From: Gyromitra esculenta
Lineage: Eukaryota > Ascomycota > Pezizomycetes > Pezizales > Discinaceae
Direction of reading: 5' to 3'
NCBI GenBank assembly: GCA_038503075.1
Contig: JBCAML010000011.1
Location: 1,178,001-1,242,000, forward strand
Length of the DNA: 64,000 nucleotides
The translations under genes were made by a program, and so were the position numbers. Numbering within the stretch: position 1 is the stretch's first letter; each line of letters starts with the position of its first letter. This document shows, piece after piece, positions 58,719 through 64,000 of this stretch. A model generated the notes under the pieces. It ran no database searches, was not told where the DNA came from, and saw only the letters and a list, made by a program, of their open reading frames with translations.

Positions 58719-59454
58719 TGTAACGGGGGTAGTCCTACTGCTCCGTAGTGGGAATAGGTATAGGAATACGGCCGTTGCAAATACTAAATCAGGTTGAGAT
58801 GTTTAAGAGTATTTTCGTGCAAGGTACTCAATAATCTTAAGGGCTTTACTCGGTAGTCTTTTTGTCTGATGAGACTGGGAAGAAGAGCAACAGGTGGCGG
58901 GGTCATGCACTATCTTTATAGTGCTGCTGACTCGCCGTCCTCTTTCTGTTCTACTCTGCTGGGGGCCCGTCGAGACCCTGAGAACATGCCAAGATATTGC
59001 GAGCGGGGCACCTCAGGATTCAGCTAATGATCACTTCGGCGCTCTCCGACACTCCTCGGTTGTTCTGTCCAGTTAGACCTTCTTGATCCGCCAGCTGCAT
59101 GCCATGCCTATGCTGGATGTAGGAATCGGCGCTGATCAGTCTACTGTTGCATGTGAGGTGTCCTGCACTTAATAGATTCCCTATTGCCGCACCAGTGGCT
59201 CTGGGCCGCTAGTATATGCATAGATGGATTGGAAACGCCACCACAGGAGCTTCCTGTGTTTGGTATCACCGGGGATATATCATTGGCTCGTCAGCTAATG
59301 TTATTCTCGCTGGTTCCACTCCATCGGAACAGCAGGGTAGCAGGTATCCTCTAACATGTGGTAGCTACACCACTCATGCTGATCCTTACTACCTCTCTGC
59401 TTGCCCGGTGCTATTATGCTTCACTGCAGGTAACGGTATTGTAGATCCATTACA
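58719..59454 (+). repeat. Solo LTR 1 (736 bp) with 5-bp target duplication
   Basis: Begins TGTAACGGGGGTAGTCC and ends GTAGATCCATTACA, so short inverted TGTAA/TTACA termini. It is flanked by ACACC at 58714-58718 and 59455-59459. The near-identical copy at 62490 is in the same direction. It contains no long open frame or protease/RT, so only the LTR of its element is present. Confidence 0.93.
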
Positions 59455-62400
59455 ACACCCTACACCCAATCACTCCCTGCAGAAGACAAAACAACCAACA
59501 GATTGTCCCACCCTCGCTATTACACAACACAATTGCAATGGGTCCAATAGTGTTTTTCTCTCCCTTTTTTCCTCTTTTGGTTCTAATCCACCTGTGCTTG
59601 TTGCAATCCAAGAACCTCCTACCAGTCGCGATACTGGCATACCCTTGGCAGCACCAGCTTACTCACTTATCACACCAACCACTACTGCTGGCGAATAAGT
59701 ACTCACCTGCTTCTACATCCTCAGAAGCTTCGAATCCAGTATCTCCTTTGTTCCTTTATTATTTTTAAGAAATGATTTTTGTGGCATTTCCATTTCTTTT
59801 GTCTATACTGTTTTCAGCCGTTACCTTTCCTCTCTCTCCATTTACTGTGTTTACAAACATCATATATCCCGTTATATGAGATCAGTCCCCCCTGAAATTG
59901 CATTTTCACCATCCCAACTCCCCACCCTCATCCTAGGGGACTTCAACATACACCACTACGCTTCGGACCCTGAAAGAAAACTACAGTCATCAGACCTCTC
60001 ACTATCAACCCCCTACTTCGAAATGGCCACTGAGAATGGCTACTCACTCCTTAACACCCCTGGATCCTTCACCAGATTCTCCCCCAATCCTAATAGAAGG
60101 AATGATGTGATTGACTTAGCATTTGCTAACATACCACTTTCTCCCTACATCACCATGTGGCAAAACAAACTCCCAGCCTCTGGCTCTGACCACACTGTCA
60201 TCTCAATCACCATCAAAAAACCACACCTCCGTCAATCATCTTCTTTGCCCAACTGGGATCTCACTCCCTGGCCTCTGCTTAAAACAACAGTTGCATCCTT
60301 TACCCCCTCACCCATTACCAATGACATCCAAACATGGTTCAATGACAATCTTAAGACATTGACACAACCCATTGTTGCATGCACACAATCCAAATGTCCC
60401 TCCAAATGGTCCAAAGTGTGGTGGACACCCGACATTTCACAACTTCGCACCATATTCCACTCTGTTGCCAGAGACCTCAAAAGAGGATTGGCAACTAACT
60501 TTGAACTCAAGTCAGCAAGATACGCGTACTTTGGCGCAATCAAAAAAGCCAAAGCAAAACACTAGAATGAATTCATCAGCAATGCTAGTGTTAAAGATCT
60601 CTGGGCAGCCAACCGGATGAAAAAACCTAAAGATGCTGACAACCTCCCCACCTTCCCAAACATCTCCTCCTCCACCCAACTCAACAAAGCTCTCATCTCA
60701 CACTTTTTCCCACCACAACCACCTACACCCACTCCTCCATGCTTCCTCCACCACAATGTACCACCTATCACAAAGGAAGATGTATCCAAAGCACTCAGTA
60801 AATCCTCACACACTTCTACCCCCAGCCCAGATCAAATCCCATATGGAGTCTGGAAACACATCCACACCCTCAATCCTGAAGCAATTGCTTCTCTCCTCAC
60901 TCCACTCCTACAACACGGCATCCACCCCAGCTCACTGAAAGCAGCCAATGGCATTGTCCTACCAAAAGCTGGCAAAGCTTCCTACAGCGAACCATCCTCC
61001 ATCAGCATTATCATTCTCCTGGAAACTATCTCTAAGATCCTGGAACGAATTGCAGCATTTCGCCTCTACGACCATGCTCTCGCTGCTGGCCTAATCCACC
61101 CCAACCAACTAGGCTCACTCCCAGGCAGAAGCATCTCCGATGCTGGAACAACACTTCTCCATGAAATCAAGCTTCTCCAGGCATCTGGACGCAAGGTTTC
61201 CTCACTCTCCCTCAACATCAAAGGAGGTTTGGATAATATTAGGGCCAACACTCTCGCCAAACAGCTGAGGAAAAAAGACACTCCTGAATATCTTGTTCAC
61301 TGGGTCCTCTCCTTCCTCTCTAATAGATTCTGTCGCCTACTATTCAAAGGTAGCCCTTTCACCTTTGAACCAATAGACGTTGGTGTACCCCAGGGTTCCC
61401 CAATCTCCCCACTGCTCTTCATCATTTATGTCACCCCACTCCACCAGGTCAAACTAGCAAAAGGTATCACCCTCTCCTATGTCGACGACTTCAGTCTCAC
61501 TGTTGCATCTTCCTCAGAAAGATCCAACATACAACAACTGCAACGTGCCTAGAACTACCTACAACGTGTTGGATCAGTCCTAGACATCTCATTCTCCATC
61601 TCCAAAACAGACTTCATCCACTGGAGAACAGAAAGAGTCCAATCATCTTTCTGTAACCTCCCCATCTCCCTCAACAATAATCTCTTCTTCCCTCTTAAAG
61701 TTGTCAAATGGATTGGCCTTTGGTTTGAAGCCAATCTGTCACCATTCCATCACTTCAAACAACGCTTTTTGAAAGCCAACAAAACATTCCTGCTACTCCG
61801 CTGCCTGTCCCCAGCTGGGACAGGCCTCACCTCATACAACAACAGAAGATTGGCCCAGGCCGTCATTCTTCCCACAATGCTCTATGGCTCTGCTGTCTTC
61901 ACCCCCAGCAACTCCTCTCTTACTCTCCTCCAACACCTTTGGGACAAAGTACTCCGCTGGGTCACCAACTGCTTCACATCAACCAACTCACTCACCTTGT
62001 GCCCAAATGCAGCACTGCTTCCAATCAATGTACTGTGCTACATATACTGTCTCCAGTTTGCTATTTGCAGCATGGCTGCTTCACCACATCACAACTCCGT
62101 CTCAGGCAGATTCCCTAGTAATTTCCCACTTGAGGATCCCTTCAGAACGCCATCACATCGCCACCTCCTCCTGGGTGTTTCAACCAACCTGAAAACATGG
62201 ACATCCAAAGCCAAAACCAATAAACCACTCTCAATTGACCAACTGTGCGTCATGATCAATAACGCACTACAAAACAATCTCACACCCTCCTCCGAACCAC
62301 CTACCATCATACCAGCAATGGTCCAAGAGCTCTGCATGACTCTTTGGGCTACCTCACGCCCCCCTCCCAGCTATTACACCAACCCTCTCTCCACTATTGC

Positions 62401-62489
62401 ACCAACCTTCATGAGATTGGATCACTTCATGAGCAGGAGATTCCACCAATTCTGTGCCCACAAAAGCTACCTCGCCGCCCACGAGTCCT

Positions 62490-63223
62490 TGTAACGGGGG
62501 TAGTCCTACTGCTCTGTAGTGGGAATAGGTATAGGAATACGGCCGTTGCAAATACTAAATCAGGTTGAGATGTTAAGAGTATTTCGTGCAAGATACTCAA
62601 TAATCTTAAGGGCTCTACTCGGTAGTCTTTTTGTCTGATGAGACTGGGAAGAAGAGCAACAGGTGGCGGGGTCATGCACTATCTTTATAGTGCTGCTGAC
62701 TCGCCGTCCTCTTTCTGTTCTACTCTGCTGGGGGCCCGTCGAGACCCTGAGAACATGCCAAGATATTGCGAGCGGGGCACCTCAGGATTCAGCTAATGAT
62801 CACTTCAGCGCTCTCCGGCACTCCTCGGTTGTTCTGTCCAGTTAGACCTTCTTGATCCGCCAGCTGCATGCCATGCCTATGCTGGATGTAGGAATCGGCG
62901 CTGATCAGTCTATTGTTGCATGTGAGGTGTCCTGCACTTAATAGATTCCCTATTGCCGCACCAGTGGCTCTGGGCCGCTAGTATGTGCACGGATGGACTG
63001 GAAACGCCACCACAGGAGCTTCCTGTGTCTGGTATCACTGGAGATATATCATTGGCTCGTCAGCTAATGTTATTCTCGCTGGTTCCATTCCATCGGAACA
63101 GCAGGGTAGCAGGTATCCTCTAACATGTGGTAGCTACACCACTCATGCTGATCCTTACTACCTCTCTGCTTGTCCGGTGCTATTATGCTTCACTGCAGGT
63201 AACGGTATTGTAGATCCGTTACA
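62490..63223 (+). repeat. Solo LTR 2 (734 bp) with 5-bp target duplication
   Basis: About 98 percent like the copy at 58719 by eye. It starts TGTAACGGGGG and ends CCGTTACA. It is flanked by GTCCT at 62485-62489 and 63224-63228. Removing it restores the LINE frame HESWHSQGLSK. Confidence 0.94.
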
Positions 63224-63794
63224 GTCCTGGCATTCCCAGGGCCTCTCCAAATGCTGCCCCAGATGCCAAGAGGAAGACGAAGACCTTGAGCATGCTACTC
63301 TTCGCTGCCCAGCTAGAGCAGAAGCCAGAGAAAAGTTCATCCCTGACCTAATCTCTGTTGAAGATATCTGGAATGACCCTACACAACTACAACCAATCGT
63401 AAACGATATCCACCACACTATGACTGGATACCCACCTAAGTGGAATAACTGGCACCCTCTATCACTCACTGGAACCTCAAATCAATTACCTTCTGCAGTT
63501 TCTGTTTCTTCATCTTCTTTTTCTTTACTTTTTAGTACCTAAATTGCTACAACTCCTTACCTGTTAAAGTCATTTATTGCGGGATCATTGTTATGATCAT
63601 TAGGGTCACTTTCCTATAGGCTCGCCTATAGGTTTTGGTTTATTTATTTTCTTTTGTCTTTTTTTTTTTGGTTATCCTGGGGCGTGGATGGTTACTGCTG
63701 GGGATAGGTGTTTTGACTTCATAACCTTCATGTTGTATAAGCAGTTTTGTACCTAGAAGCAATAATCAAATGATTTAAACAAAAAAAACAAAAC

Positions 63795-64000
63795 TCGTTT
63801 TTCTCCATTAGAGTAAATTCAATAGGTTGATTTGGTCCCATATCGCAGAATCCACCAGAGTATATTGCAACTGCACCCTTGGTAGGTTCGGTAAGAGATT
63901 CGCTTACGAAGCAGATGATTTGGTAATGTAGGTCAGAAGAGTCGATGACAGTATGTGGAAGAAATAGTTCAGAGTCAACTGGACTGCTGAGAATAGTTTT
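63795..64000 (-). other. Open frame at the window edge, unidentified
   Basis: The minus strand is open from base 64000 to about 63795. It reads KTILSSPVDSELFLPHTVID, then LHYQIICFVSES and AIYSGGFCDMGPNQPIEF, then runs into the LINE B poly-A and stops just beyond. Composition looks protein-like but I recognise no family. It may be the end of a gene or another transposon interrupted by the LINE. The start lies outside the window. Confidence 0.35.

Larger units (their letters stand above)
58694..63542 (+). pseudogene. ORF2 of LINE B (endonuclease, reverse transcriptase, zinc motif)
   Basis: It starts MMSQTQQH at 58694, overlapping the ORF1 stop as TAATG, and is interrupted by LTRs at 58719-59454 and 62490-63223. 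Parts: endonuclease (AITQHNCNGSNS, LVAIQEPP, LILGDFNIHHYAS, ASGSDHTVISI); RT (VLPKAGKASYSEPSS, VSSLSLNIKGGLDNI, VGVPQGSPISPLLF, LSYVDDFSLTV); C-terminal Cys/His motif (CCPRCQEEDEDLEHATLRC). Stops TAA 59696, TAG 60563 and TAG 61550 are in frame, and I found no frameshift outside the LTRs. Relatives carry Trp at the two TAG sites. NIKGGLDN replaces the usual DIKGGFDN, so an RT aspartate is also changed. Confidence 0.87.
58623..63793 (+). mobile_element. LINE B (Tad-like), 5' truncated, interrupted by two solo LTRs
   Basis: Begins right after the poly-A of LINE C with the last codons of an ORF1 (PPTIEIQAQDDMVVDTVSLV). ORF2 and a 3' tail with A-run follow at 63703-63793, identical in type to the other two tails. 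Removing the two LTRs leaves about 3.7 kb in one continuous ORF2. Confidence 0.83.

Noticed and set aside
58880..58900. CAACAGGTGGCGGGG inside the solo LTRs as a T1 element end
   Set aside because: Match is limited to AACAGGTGGCGG; the AGTCTG part and a partner end are absent.
58719..63223. A single LTR retrotransposon formed by the two 735-bp repeats
   Set aside because: Each repeat has its own different 5-bp duplication and the interior is a LINE ORF2 continuous across both.

Overview
The window is nuclear DNA of a filamentous ascomycete (Pezizomycotina). The genes have many short GT-AG introns, several carry mitochondrial presequences, and the proteins include fungal-type Skn7, Mtf2-like and Tps1. 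The right side is packed with fungal transposons: a chromodomain Ty3/gypsy element, a hAT element and Tad-like LINEs. High intron density, very small exons and a high repeat load would fit an early-diverging class such as Pezizomycetes (truffles, morels) or Orbiliomycetes. That placement is inference only.

Layout. 1-32.5 kb is gene-rich with 12 host genes: VPS74 (3' end cut by the window), mitochondrial acyl carrier protein, the complex I 23-kDa iron-sulfur subunit, an Mtf2-like mitochondrial protein, the WD40 protein CMR1, a zf-4CXXC_R1 nuclear protein, a Swiss-Army-Knife HAD protein, an Ariadne RBR ubiquitin ligase, the response regulator SKN7, a PRX5-type peroxiredoxin, mitoferrin and, after a 4-kb gap holding a dead Tc1-like transposon, mitochondrial uS17 and a spastin-like AAA ATPase. 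32.5-38.9 kb is a gene desert with nested hairpin elements at TA sites and a dispersed repeat. TPS1 (trehalose-6-phosphate synthase) lies at 38.9-40.7 kb. 42.3-63.8 kb is a nested transposon cluster. The last ~200 bases hold an unidentified open frame on the minus strand.

Functional links. Seven products act in mitochondria (ACP, complex I subunit, Mtf2-like, PRX5, mitoferrin, uS17m and arguably the complex I role of ACP itself counted once). ACP and the complex I subunit are head-to-head over a 593-bp spacer with a CCAAT box. SKN7, a known oxidative-stress regulator in yeasts and moulds, is head-to-head with a peroxiredoxin. Splice models below were built by hand and tested by reading-frame arithmetic across every junction; only the 5' exon of the AAA ATPase is unresolved.

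Mobile DNA. Four kinds of non-coding inverted-repeat element are visible. One TIR family sits mainly in intergenic space near promoters. A second set forms long hairpins at TA sites, two of them separated by a single TA. The LINE group includes an ORF1-only derivative in two copies. Two 735-bp solo LTRs with perfect, different 5-bp target duplications lie inside one LINE. Nine in-frame stop codons in the transposon genes can all be explained by single C-to-T or G-to-A changes, a light RIP-like or deamination signature.
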